A stretch of DNA of 64,000 bases, taken from assembly GCA_023079485.1 (NCBI GenBank), contig CM041085.1, positions 29,125,121 to 29,189,120 on the forward strand, written 5' to 3'. The notes below the pieces were generated by a model. It saw only the letters and a list, made by a program, of their open reading frames with translations. It was not told the origin of the DNA and searched no databases. Origin of the DNA: Archilochus colubris. Lineage: Eukaryota; Chordata; Aves; Apodiformes; Trochilidae. The position numbers and the translations under genes were made by a program. Below are positions 48,041 through 59,260 of this stretch, piece after piece; the first letter of the stretch is position 1, and every line of letters begins with the position of its first letter.

Positions 48041-48765
48041 CATTAGAATCAGAATGGTTTAGGTTGGATCATCTAGTTCCAAGCCCCTTGACATGGACAG
48101 GGACACCTTTCACTTGACCAGGTTGTTCAAAGCCTCATCCAACTTTGTCTTGAACTCTTCAAGGGAGAGGGCAGCCACAACTTCCTTGGGCAGCTTGTGC
48201 CTCACCTCCCTCACAGGAAAGAATTTCTCCCTAATGTCTAACCTAAATCTCCCCTCTTCCAGTTTAAAGCCATTACCCCTTGTCCTATCACTACTGTCTG
48301 TGTAAAAAGTCCTTCCCCTGTTTTATTGTAGACCCCCTCCAGGTTCTGGAAAGCCCCTATCAGGTCTCCCCAGAGCTTTCTCCAGGCTGAACAACCCCAA
48401 TTCTCTCTGCCTGTTCACAGGAGAGGAGCTGCAGCCCTCTGACCATCTTTGTGGCCCTCCCCTGGACTCCCTCCTACAGCTCCATGTTCGTCCTTTGTCA
48501 GGGGCTCCAGAACTGGGCTCTGGGTGGGGTCTCACAAGAAAGGAGTAGAGGGAGAGAATCACCTCCTTTGACCTGCTGGTTACACTTCTTTTGATGCAGC
48601 CCAGGGTACTTTTGGCTTTCTGAGCTGCAAGTGCACATTGCCAGCTCACATCAAGCTTCTCATCAACCAACACTCCCAAGTCAATTCCCTCATGGATGTT
48701 CTCGATCCATTCTCTGCTCAGCCTGTATTTGTGCTTGGGATTGCCCCAGCCCAGGTGCAATTAGG
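48041..48765 (-). mobile_element. CR1 LINE, 5'-truncated, with broken ORF2
   Basis: The plus strand begins with the reverse complement of a CR1 3' UTR (agaatcagaatggtttaggttgg ... acatggacagggacacc). About 650 bp of ORF2 C-terminus follows on the minus strand. From its 5' side the protein blocks read [45 protein letters not shown], and [20 protein letters not shown], after which frameshifts break the frame ([13 protein letters not shown]). The CR1 C-terminal blocks continue in other frames down to the RLDIR-like segment near 48,235. Homology stops abruptly at about 48,765, in the HLG block just downstream of the RT core. Confidence 0.93.
48323..48760 (-). pseudogene. CR1 ORF2 fragment, frameshifted
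   Basis: A 145-codon minus frame covers the segment just after the RT catalytic core. It matches CR1 up to the VRPH block, then switches out of frame, rejoins briefly at RELGLFSLE, and ends early. RT catalytic residues lie outside the copy. No function is expected. Confidence 0.88.
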
Positions 48766-49195
48766 TTATTATGTATATAATTGGCTTGGAATAAAAGAGA
48801 TAAATGCTGTTTATTTTTGCCTGTTTCTCTCCAAAATGTAAGCTCCTCTGTACCACCAGGGCTAAAGGGACAACATATATACAATGCAAACTCAGAAGCA
48901 GAAGATAGAAAAATACTGCATCTAGCTGTGTCTTCTCAGAAATTCAGAGCAGTATAAAAGAATCTCCAGGCAACTACTTTGTTAAAAGAGCAAACCCTGA
49001 AGCTGCTTCTTCATGTAAGGCTGAAATGTCACATCTGTTGTTCATTGATTAGCAGCCAAAGAAAGACACAGAGCTATTTCTTTTTCCTTCTTGAGCCCTC
49101 TTATATAATGGTTGCTCACCTACTATATGAATGGTTTATATTTTATAAGATCTCTCACAGAGTCCTTTATTAATCATAATCTCAGAACAGAATAT
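48766..49195. other. Unique noncoding DNA
   Basis: No feature is recognised between the CR1 copy and the purine-rich tract. Confidence 0.5.
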
Positions 49196-49290
49196 GGGAT
49201 GAGAGATGGAACAAGGAGAAAAAGGAGAGAAGAAAGAGAGGAGGAGAAGGAGATGGGGAAGGGGGAGGGAAAGGGAGAAGGAGTCAAGGT
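49196..49290. repeat. Purine-rich low-complexity tract
   Basis: About 95 bp of G and A with few interruptions (gagaagg/ggagg/agggaaaggg mixtures), irregular. It explains the Arg/Glu/Lys-rich frame at 49,112-49,366. Confidence 0.85.
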
Positions 49291-51169
49291 TCAAAACAGC
49301 TTAAGCTCTCAGAAGCAGCATGCAAGAAGTCCAGAAAAGGGTTATCTATTTCATGATGTCAGGTGAAAGAAAAAGGTGAGCAAAAGGCTGATATGTGTTC
49401 AATACAGCAAACTGGGAGAGCTCAGATTTGCTAATAAATCTACAGTTGAATTAGGAATAGCAGCCTGCTGGCGAAGGTTAACCCCTAGAAATTATGAGGC
49501 TTCTGAGAGATCAGCCACATGTAAATAAAAAGAATAAGACTTCTGAAGTGTTCACAGTGGAGTTGAAACTGAGTCAGAATAGAGTTTGGGAGGCCAATGC
49601 TGTTCTTCTTTGACACAAGACTGTAGTGGACATCAGAGATCTCAGGTTAGAACATCTCAAGGTGAAGGTAGAAAAATTGTTTGCATTTTACCTAAGTGCA
49701 GAAAAGTACTAGACCAGACTTCAGGATATGAAAATTAAAATGAATAAAATGTTTTTTCAAACCATGGGTGCATTGCAACATGCAGATGTGGAGAAAAAGT
49801 AAAAAAAAAGTGAAAAATACTCCAGAAATTTCTAATGGAATGGGTTTAGCAGAAATCTCACAAATTATAGTTACCTATGTGTTAACTTTTGATAAGACAA
49901 AGCTGCTATATTTCCACAGAGCAGAATATTTTTGGAAAAAGTGCCTAAAATAATTGCACATCTCTTCAATATATGTAAGTATGTCTTTCACTGATTTGTA
50001 CAAGAGACAGCTTACCTCTTAACACAATAATATTGTCTGGGTCAGAAATAGACTTCTCACATCTCTTAAACTAGAGAGATATAGAACTCTTAAACTAGAT
50101 ATGGAAGGCAATCTCCAAAGCTACAGTACAGTGTTTGAAAATAAATGTTAGCTGTGTTGGGCAGACACATGTAGCTTCTATTCTGTAAATGAGAAAACAG
50201 TGCTTTTTCACTGTGGGCTTGAGCAGATGTGCCTTACAGCTGCTGTCACAAATGGAAAACCCACTCTTGTGCTGCAAATATCTCCGACCTCCTGACTGTT
50301 GATAGAGCACATTCCTTGGAAGAACAGCAGCTCGTAAGCCTGGAGATTGTTTTCCAGATGTTTTTAATGTTGTCAAAGAAAGCCAACAAAAACATAAAGT
50401 AAGAATGACTGAATCAGTTGTCCTTTCATAGATGTTCCTAGAAATCTCTCTGTGGAGCTGAAATGAAAACTTGGAAGAGTTATTTTGGCCAAGCTAGATA
50501 CAATGGAAACTATAAGAGAGCTTCCAAAGTTAGTTTATTCCACAATAATTATGGGAAAGAAAGATGAGTGGCTGGCAGTCTGAGTAACTAACAAAGAATA
50601 TAAAAAGGGGAAAAAAAGATCCCTAGCCAGGGAATGGTTTCTGGGGATCACTGGTTGCTTCAGCTGTGTTCTGACAGGGTCCTCTGGACAAAAAAGGCTC
50701 ACATCTCTGCAATTTTAGAGCATTATTTAGAAGGCCCCAGTTGACCGAGTTATTTGGAAAACGCTTCCCAAAATTTGTTTTATAAGTATTTCCCACAAAT
50801 ACACAATAAATGATGTGAAACCATGAGGAGAAGATAAGGAGAAAAATAATAGAAAAAATATTGCAATCAGAGACTCTGGTAAACTCCTGAAAGGGATTCA
50901 AATTAGGAAGCTGAAATGTAGAAGACAAAAATGTTAGTTCAAGGTTAAAGAAATAACCAATCTAGGAAAGTGTAGCAGGACAAAAAAAAAGCTTAGCAGA
51001 GGATGCAAATACATCTGATTACTGTTATGTCCCCACACATGCATACAGAAGACAAGCTGAAACATAAAGAAAAGGCAAATTTTGTGGGGGAGTTTATATT
51101 CAAAGAGCTCTAAACCATTTAAACTGCTATCTGAAGGTCTTTAGTTTGTAAAAATGCATAATGGGCATG
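49291..51169. other. Unique AT-rich noncoding DNA
   Basis: No gene or family is recognised. A phrase 'ctcttaaactaga' is repeated 25 bp apart at 50,063-50,100. Upstream parts of the Ty3/Gypsy-like element (protease, start of RT) could be decayed beyond recognition in 50,600-51,170, but I cannot see them. Confidence 0.45.
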
Positions 51170-51179
51170 GACTGGTAAT

Positions 51180-51610
51180 CACAACAGGGACTTTCTGAAT
51201 CTCAAACAGTTGATAGTCCTCAGAGTGTATGATAATAAGCACCAAACAAAGCTGGCACTTGATGCTTCTAAGCAAGGCCTTGGGGCAACACTTTTAACAA
51301 GGAATGGTGATCACTGGAGACCCACAGCATATGCTTCTGGAGACCTGACTGGAACAGCATGTCAGCATGCACAAAAAGAATGGGAGGCTCTGTCTCTAGC
51401 ACACACATGCAAAAAAAAATTCATTGTTTTTATATGGAATACCAGTGCTAGCAGGAACTGATCACAAGCCATTAGTGGCAATTGCTGAAAAGGGCTTTGC
51501 AAGCAGATCTCCTAGATTGCAAAGTCTGGTATCGTTTACTACTCAAATATAAATCTGGAAAAGGCTTACACAGAGCAGACATTCTGTCCAGAGCTTTCAA
51601 TAGCACTGGA
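51180..51610 (+). pseudogene. Ty3/Gypsy RT end and RNase H domain remnant
   Basis: RNase H degrades the RNA strand during reverse transcription. Visible in order: an LIVLRVYD stretch corresponding to the end of RT; LALDASKQGLGATLL with the first catalytic Asp at 51,261-51,263; AYASGDLTGTACQHAQKEWEAL with the candidate catalytic Glu at 51,384-51,386 (codon 59 of the frame from 51,210); then, after a break, TDHKPLVAIAEKGF with Asp at 51,460-51,462 and PRLQSL; and finally YKSGKGLHRADILSRA with Asp at 51,578-51,580. All four acidic positions can be read, but in at least three different frames because of indels and stops, so it is a fossil. The later part overlaps the open frame 51,482-51,724. Confidence 0.82.
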
Positions 51611-52118
51611 ATATTAGAGACACAGAGTATCATGTGCATGCAAAAAATCACGAAGAATTTTTTTCTCTCAGACAGGATGTCACTGTGGAGACTTGTCACT
51701 GCAGATGTCCACAATACTAGGTAAAATATTGCAGAAGGTAATACAAGCTGTGAGTTTGACTAACTGGACAGCACTTACTGGTCCTTAAATGATTTTGAAA
51801 GAGTATTTTATATAATATGGAGCATATTTCCTGAGCATTCTAAAGTGCTTCCCAAAACTTAGAATCTGGTGCTGGTAAACAGAATACATGCATAATATCT
51901 GTGTATGAAGAAAAGGCCAAATGTATTTAATCATATCTATAAGTATTAACTCTGGATCGGTGTGGGCAAAATAGCCAAAGAACAACAACAACAAAAGAAG
52001 TTCATTGCAAAAATGTAAAATTTTAAAGAATGTAATGGTAATGGTAATTCCAGAAACTTGAGGTTCATATTACACAGCTGAAAGACATTTATTTATGTTT
52101 GCTGTAAAAAGATTTCAC

Positions 52119-52370
52119 ATTTTTTCAGGTCATTATTCCTGGTATCCAGAAATAACATCGCTGCAAATATCATCTGCTGAATGTGTGATCTCACATATAA
52201 AGATGGCATTTGTCTGCATCACAACCCATGGTTATGTCAGAAAATGGACCACAATTTGGTTATTAGGAATTTAAACATTTTCTAAAGGAGTTTTAAACAC
52301 ATTACTTCTGATTCAGGATCCACAGTCTGATGGCAGTGTGGGAAGACTTTTTAAAATCTCTGTTAAATTC
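52119..52370 (+). pseudogene. Ty3/Gypsy integrase catalytic core remnant
   Basis: Integrase joins element DNA to the host chromosome using a D,D,E triad. The remnant reads GHYSWYPEITSLQISSAECV then ISHIKM, where the family usually has a DYYS-YPE block followed by a T-x-V-I-x-H-L-K helix. After a frameshift it reads SENGPQFG at 52,238 onward, then EFKHF, then PQSDGSVGR at 52,320 onward. By this alignment all three catalytic positions are replaced: the first Asp by Gly (52,128-52,130), the second Asp by Glu (52,241-52,243) and the Glu by Gly (52,341-52,343). Stops are also present. It is inactive. Confidence 0.78.
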
Positions 52371-52560
52371 CACTCACAACCCAGTTACGTGTTCAGCAGC
52401 AAACTCAGATTAAGACTGTCCAGCAGTGTGTAGTCAGTGTTGTTAAAGTGAGGGATGTCTAACTGCTGTGAAAAAAAAATAAAAATCAGAGAATGTACTG
52501 TATTAACACATGGCAGGAATTAAATCCTGTCAATCCAAGACACCTAGACTGCATCTAGTG

Positions 52561-55500
52561 GAAATATATTTAATACCACAAAAGACTGCTGTCAGGAGGA
52601 GTTGCTCCTCTCTCTGATGAGGCAACTACTGAGCAAGAATGGATCAATTGGACAAAGAGGAAGGATTGTGACTTCTTCCCCTTGGGGGAAGAGATGGACA
52701 CCTAATCTTAAAAGCAAGTAAAAAGGAGCTCTTGAGCCAGGCAGCATCAATGGACCCAACAAAGACACAGAGAAGATAAAACCATAGGGTGTCTCAAAGA
52801 GTCATGAACTAAAGGAAGCCAGTTCAGATACTGACTGATAACCATGGATGCATGTGTTGTAGTTTAAGTAGTCACCTTCTTTTTTTTGTCCTTTGGAAGG
52901 GAGAAAAAAATGAAGGTAATGGATCCTTGATGAGTTTGGAGTGTACCATGCCCTGGAGGGCAGTGACTGTGAATAGCAGTTGTTACCTACCTACATATTT
53001 GAGATAGTGAAAGAGACAGAGACAGCCTCATTCTTGTAGTCTGAGAAAAGACCCATCATGTGATAAGCTCTGACACAGGGTGGCTATGCACATACTGCTA
53101 TAATTATGCCTGCTAATCTGCAATCTCATTGCAGCTTTATTAATATCATCATAGGAAGAACTGACACTAATGCTGAGTTTTTCAGGCTTACACTGGAAAG
53201 AAGTGTATCAAAACAACATTGATCTTCTTGGTGGTAGAAGATAAAAAGCTTCCCTGGATTTCAGCTGATGTGTGATCAGGAAATGTGGAGTGAGTGGATT
53301 TTCAGAAGTAGACTTTATGATCTGAGACAAGAAAGAGAAGGTAGAGAAGAGATTAAAATATACTACAAGAAAGGGCAGTTTTGAGGGAAACTTTGAGAGA
53401 TAGGGTAGGCTTTTAAATGTTGATCTGTGCTGGGCTGAAATCCAGCAAAGTTAAACTCCAGGTCCTTGAGAAGTGGCAAGGACATAACTAAAAGCAATTC
53501 AGGTGGCCTTTTGTGTTTTGGAGCAACTGTTGTGAGGTGGAAAGGCATTAGTAATCCGTACTCATAGCTTTCTTTTTATCTTTGGGAAACTTGTAGAAGG
53601 CAGCAGTCTGGATGCATCTCTAGAGACAGCTTAGCTTTCACAATGAACAGTTTAATAGAAGTGACAGCTTAGGTAAAATAGTGGGGGAAAATAAACCCAG
53701 GAAGGAAAGTGTCTTCATTTTGTGGGTGGTATAGAGCACAGAATTTTCAGAGTGTCTGTGGATGTCTCTTTTAGCCATGAAACATCTGCAGTGCTTTGCC
53801 TTCATATAATGGATTTTGCTCTTTTATCAGGAAGGTTTGAACCTCCCAGTTTTAGTGGCATTGCTTTTGATTTACAAAGATGTAGAAAGGCAGAGGAGGC
53901 ATTTTCCTGACTCCTTCCTGACTGATAATATAGAAAAGCATTCTATATCATGGCCATCAAACAAACAGAAGAATTTTGTTAGTAATACTGCTTGTTCTCT
54001 AAATAGCAGCAAATAAGAATGGCCACAGCTCTTCATATAGATATTGCACAGTTATTTATTAATTTTTAAAGAAGCAGATAGGCCTTAGAAATTCAGAATT
54101 TTTAATCAGAGAAAGAAAAAGTAAGTGATCTTATAAAGGTTTTCATATGGAGATGATAGAGCTGTGTGGAGGAACATGCAGTATCTCAACAGAAATCCTG
54201 GACTGTTATGGATGGAGCTTTCTGTATCAGTGATTTAGTGTGTGTCTGTGTGCTTATACATCTATAGAGGTGTGTCTGTGTGCAACTATTTATTTTGCTT
54301 TACCTACATTGCTTTTCTCTTTTGTATAATTAAATGGAAGTAGCACATCCTCCGTGATATTTCCTCATAGCATCTACAAACAATGGTAGGCAAATTTCAG
54401 GGCTACTCTCTTGCAAGAGAGGGGTTAATTTTAATTTCATTCTGCCACTGTTTGCAGTTTTTTCATGTGTTTTAATGACATCCTACCTTTTAAAAATAAA
54501 GTTTCACCTACATGAAATGCTAGATTAATCCTCAACACTTGCAGACATGCTCCTTTGACCAAAGTGAATCTCCCTATCAGAAGGAAATATTTCACATGCC
54601 TTTTTCCAGGAGAGGGAAGTGGGCACATCTGCTCTTCACACCCACAAAATGCTAATAGTTCTTGCTGCAGTACTGGGCTCTCTGAAAAGCACTTCTCACT
54701 GTAAAAAATAGTGGTGTGATAAAATGGTTCACCATCTCTTAATTTCTGTGCCCAAGTAAGATAGGAAGGTACCATCACAAGCAAAGAGAGGATGGCAACA
54801 TACACCTCTGTTTTCTTTTCTTTCAAATGTGTCAGACAAACCTCGTTACACTGATCTGCAATTCAAGAAGGAGATATTCCTGCTCCAACCTCAAAAGCTG
54901 AAAAGCATAATCCAGTGATGGAAGGCAGCAGAGGCATACCTGTGTCCTTGCTGCTAAAAATATATGAGAAAGCTGTATTTAGCATCTTCCTGCCTACTGT
55001 TATGTATGGTGCAGTGTCTAAACAGTAATTTGACAAGAGAAAAGCAGAAGCTTTCTCTTGGAGTCCTTATGTGCATCTTTCTCGTGTCCACAGAGCAGCT
55101 CTCTGCATGCTAACTAATGCTGTGAAGGAGGTGGGGGCTCTGTAAAGATCATTCTGGTTTCTATTGTTCTTCATAGTCACAGGAAAATGAACACAGCCTC
55201 TCAAAAAGTTCCCTCCCACGGGAAGATACTCAAGGAGAGAAAATTGCTATGAATTTGCCCTCTACTTCAGACACTTACTTGCTCACACAGTTCTAAAGTT
55301 GTCAAATGTATTTATACATATATAATAGCAAATGTTTGATGGTGCCTTTTGTCCCCTGGGACTATATCATCTGCATATTGCTGACAGGGCTGTAGGTACC
55401 ACATAGGCACGAGTGTTACATGACAACAGCAGGGACATCTCTCAGGCACTGGACTTGATCAGATTAGTCCACATGTGATAGGACGAGCTGGGACTTCATG

Positions 55501-57486
55501 GCCAGCATCCAGAGCATTGGGCTGCTCTGCAGATGTGATGGTCTGAGGCATTTAAGGAGGGCTGCACCCTCCTCTGGATTCTGTGACTGGCTCCTAGAAA
55601 GCTGCCATGGCAGTGACCGTCTTTCCAGGGGAAATAAGTGCAAAAAAAACCAAAACTATTTGCACTTTGTTTCAAGTGAACAGAGAAAGGAGACTGCTAA
55701 TTTTCTATCATTCTTTTTTTTTTTTTTTAAATTTAATTTCTCTGGTGCTGACATAATGCACTTAGAAACCGATTGGGCAAATAAACACCACTTAAAATTA
55801 CAATTTGATGAGGTGGGAGAAATTCTATTCCTAGACATTGCAAAGAGATCTGCCACTTCCTATTTCTATTATGGCCTTACGTTTCTCTCTAAAGCTAGAG
55901 GCAAGCTCTGTTGAAGGAGTTACTTGTCATAATGCTTTCTGTGTCACATCTACTTGGTAGATACCTTGCCACCATAGTGAATGCAGAGATCTGCTTTAGT
56001 TTCCTGCTTCTGCCCACACTCTTGAAGACAGATGACCACCAAGGAGAACAGTTCAGGAGTCAGCCCTGACTCCAGTTGCATGACATCCTAGGGACAACTG
56101 GACAGGATTTTTAATTTTAAATGCAGCTGCGTATGATATTAACAGAGAGCAGCCAGAGCCCGTTGCACTTCTAATTCAGCACAGCTTAGTTAATTTTAGT
56201 GGTGCTACCCTGATTTCCAGCAGACATTTCCTGAAAAGGGTTTTCTTGTATTCTGGCTCAAGGCTAAAATAAAATAATTTTTGTGCCTCAGATCAGGCCT
56301 TGAAGAAATATAAGGCGAATAAATAGGAAAGGCTGGGTTATAGGTTCCTACAAAGGATAAGGTTACAGCCAGCAAAAAAATCTAAACCCAGGAGTCCACG
56401 ACAGCAAACACCTGCATAACGAAAGTGTTCTGAAGAAGGATGTACTAAATAGCATCGAGTACATCACTGCAACCCAAAAAGAGAAGAAGCAAAAACCTCA
56501 GCCCTAACTGGCAGCAAATAAGAGGTTGTTAACCACATGGAGATCTGTCTTTGGGTGCTGCCAAATTGAAAACTGAATGGAACGCAATTTTGGAGTTTAT
56601 AACTGGAGAGATGATTAGAAGCATGGGGGATGCTTTTTCAAGGACTTACTAAGGAAATAGGATTGTAATTAGAAAAGGAAATGGAATCAAGAGAAGATTT
56701 CTGAAAGGTGAACAGAAAAGGCTTTTGTAAATAGTAAAAACACGTTAGGAAGCCAAACTGACAACACAATATTGGTGTGAGTTCGCTTGCAATTTTTACT
56801 ATGAAAATGATAGAGAAGTGCATTTTAAATCTAATTACTTCAAAAATGTTCACTTTTACAGCTGTCTCAGAAAAAGCGTGTAAGATTCCACATTTTCCAT
56901 GAGAAAATGAAAATGATCTCTCAGCCCTGAAGTGGCCTGATCCAGCCAACATTGCAGATGTGCTTGGTTCCATGTGTTCATTCCCCAAGCGTTTTGACTG
57001 ATTTGAATATGAACACTGTCAGGACTGAAACACTCAATGAGAAATTAAGTATTAGTTTCTCCCATAAAGACAATTTGAAGAGGAGAAGACATATGATAAG
57101 GATGTATTTGTAATTAAATGTTATGTACATAGTTCCTTAGACAACAGCCATCCAGGACACCAACTGACCCTGAAGTTTTAAACAAAAAGGTAATGAGGAG
57201 AGCAGGGGACATATCACAGCTCCTGAGCAGTTAAAGAGTTGGTCTTGCACAAATACTTCATTACACAGGTAATGCAGAACCTCTCCGCCCTCCAGCTCCC
57301 CAGCTGAAGGGGAAAACTGGCCAGAGGGGACACTGAGGCTGATATCCCCAGTGTCATTTGGGGTGCAACAGAGGCCCAGCCAGCCCTGTGAGCCTTGGGT
57401 TGTTCCAGCAGTCCCTTGTGGTCTGTGATAAAGACCAGCAGCTTGGGAAATGAAGAGCTGACCCCATTTGTCTGGGTACAAACCAG
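52561..57486. other. Mostly unique noncoding DNA; possible 3' flank of the Gypsy remnant
   Basis: The first few hundred bases may hold the integrase C-terminus, a polypurine tract (52,895-52,910) and a decayed LTR, none proven. Beyond that no gene is recognised. Frames of 116-138 codons (55,498-55,914 plus; 56,638-56,988 minus) have no motif I know. A 16-base T run lies near 55,713-55,728. Confidence 0.45.
52895..52912 (+). other. Candidate polypurine tract of the Gypsy remnant
   Basis: A 16-base all-purine run (ggaagggagaaaaaaa) is followed directly by TG, the arrangement seen at the start of a 3' LTR in LTR retrotransposons. It lies about 0.5 kb past the integrase core, a plausible distance. 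There is no matching second LTR in the window, so this remains a guess. Confidence 0.25.
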
Positions 57487-57510
57487 AAAAAAAGAAAAAA
57501 AAAAAAAAAA
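57487..57510. repeat. A-rich run (24 bases, one G)
   Basis: Seven A, a G, then sixteen A on the plus strand. It follows a moderately GC-rich segment (57,270-57,480) and might be the poly(A) tail of an unrecognised plus-strand retrocopy. No target-site duplication was identified. Confidence 0.85.
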
Positions 57511-58149
57511 GGAGCAAATGGTTTTCTATGACTGCCTTGGTAAATTTAACTTTTAAAATGTGGATTCACTGGTCTGTGGAATCTCTGTGGGATACCTGGC
57601 CTGGAACAAAAGCCAGATTCAGAGATGTGCAAACTGGATAATTACTGCTTACATGTAGCCCTGGTACAACATCTAGTGGTGTCAGAGTGACTTCAATCCA
57701 ATCTTCTTTCTTGTGAAGGCTGGGACCAGTACTGGTCACCAGCATGCTTGTTACAGGAACACCACACCAAAAGCAAGAAGTAAAAAGCAGGCAAATGCCA
57801 TCCATAAAATCCCAAGAGCATCTCCAGCTCATACTTGGTGAACTCCCATGGCCCTAGCACAAACTTGGATCCTCAGCTAATGCTGGTGCAACAAAGACAT
57901 TATTAGACAACAAATCAGTATTGCTTACCCAGGTACATCTTGCAGAATACTTTCCTCCAGGCAGATGTAGAAACCTGTTGTTTCATTGCACAAAAAAAGG
58001 TGGCAGGAGAAGGGGATTTTATACTTTATGGCTTCAGGTGACAGATCTCCATAACAGCTCACTGCAACTGAAGTGAATTGCGTAAACCTGTCCAGAGCAA
58101 AAACATTACTTCATGGGGTGTATTTGTAGAGAGTATGATTATTATTTGA
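57511..58149. other. Unique noncoding DNA
   Basis: No gene or repeat is recognised between the A run and the CR1 copy. Confidence 0.5.
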
Positions 58150-58550
58150 GTTAAAAAAGAGGAAGCTGGGGTTTTTCAGTCTAGAGAAGGGAAGGCTCTG
58201 AGGTGACCTTATAGCAATCTTCCAATATCTGAAGGGGGTTTACATGAAAGCTGAGGCAGGGGTTTTTACACAGGTGTGTAGTGAGAGGACAAGGGGAAAT
58301 GCTTTAAAACTTGAAGAGGGGAGATTTAGGTTAGCCATTAGGCAGAAATTCTTTCCTGGGAGGGTGGTGAGACCTGAAACACGTTGCCTGTGGAAGTTGT
58401 GGATCCTCCCTCCCTGGAAGTGTTCAAGGCCAGGTTGGATGGGGCTTAGAGCAACCTGGTCTGGTGGGAGGGGTCTCTGCCCATGCAGGGGGGTTGGAGC
58501 TAGATGATCTTCAAGGTCCCTTCCAACCCAAAACGTTCTGTAAGTCTATG
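58150..58550 (+). mobile_element. CR1 LINE, 5'-truncated
   Basis: Plus-strand CR1 from the ORF2 C-terminus ('aagctggggtttttcagtctagagaagg') through TRGNALKL, EEGRFRLAIRQKFF and the final FKARLD-like block, into the 3' UTR ('tggtgggaggggtctctgcccatgcagg ... aaggtcccttccaaccc') and a shortened tail (gttctgtaagtctatg). It is dead, with frameshifts around 58,370-58,400. It is followed directly by 18 A (58,551-58,568) instead of more octamers. Confidence 0.93.
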
Positions 58551-58568
58551 AAAAAAAAAAAAAAAAAA
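58551..58568 (+). repeat. (A)18 at the CR1 3' end
   Basis: Eighteen A directly after the CR1 terminal '...gtctatg'. CR1 normally ends in 8-bp units, not poly(A), so this run is either a later expansion of the final A or coincidence. Confidence 0.9.
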
Positions 58569-59235
58569 GCTCATTTTTTTCTGCTATACACTGCCTTTGG
58601 GATGAGGAAAACCTCATCATCTGGTGAGTTTAATTCAAGAGCAAATGTTGGGAGGTTTAGGAGCTACATGGCCTTACCAATGGCCTATCTTGGGCATATC
58701 TCAGGATGAATGCTGACCTTGGCTAGCAGCCTCAGAGCAGCTCTGAACAGGCTGTGTGTCTATATTACCTGATGCTGTGCCTCATGGAGATACTAATTGG
58801 GTCCTGGAAGCAATGTAGGTATGGCAGTGTGTTGCTGTGTCAAGCTAATTAGCAGTGCTTCTAATGAGCACAGGTGTAGTAACAGGTTGACATGGCTCTG
58901 GTGCTTCTTGTTCTGAGCTGGCCTGGCTGCCTCTGCCTCTCTGCACAATGGCAGAGCTGTCACCTTTGTCACACTGAGAAGCAGAGTTAACCTCTCTAAG
59001 CAAAACCTAGGTGCATTTGAAGTGAGAGGAAGATTTTGTTATATACACATATGCAATGTCTTAGGTTCTCCACCTGTGAAGTTGGGCATAATGAATGCAT
59101 CTGCCTTTGCAAATCACTGAAAATCTACGATATCTAGAGTGTTAGGATATCTTTTAATTCTTATTCTTTATTATAGTTCTTTTCCTTGCTATACAGTTTA
59201 TGTGCTGAGACAGAGGTCATGAATTTCAGCCTACC

Positions 59236-59260
59236 AAAAAAAAAAAAAAAAAAAAAAAAA
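59236..59260. repeat. (A)25 homopolymer
   Basis: Twenty-five A followed by gatgcaagg. No parent element or target-site duplication was seen. Confidence 0.9.

Larger units (their letters stand above)
51170..52560 (+). mobile_element. Decayed Ty3/Gypsy-type retrotransposon pol remnant
   Basis: Two separate protein-level matches in the expected order and spacing identify this element: the RT end and RNase H (51,180-51,610), then an integrase catalytic core (52,119-52,370). The wording of both (DASKQGLGA, TDHKPL, ADILSRA, YSWYPEI, ENGPQFG) is that of the Ty3/Gypsy class, not of bird alpha/gamma/ERVL retroviruses. Stops and frameshifts occur throughout. The 5' half (gag, protease, most of RT) is not recognisable. 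A possible polypurine tract lies at 52,895-52,910, but LTRs are not proven. By contrast with CR1, such elements are, to my knowledge, scarce in bird genomes. Confidence 0.8.

Noticed and set aside
55498..55914. 138-codon plus-strand frame containing a poly-Phe run
   Set aside because: It crosses a T-rich tract, has no recognisable motif, and reads as chance.
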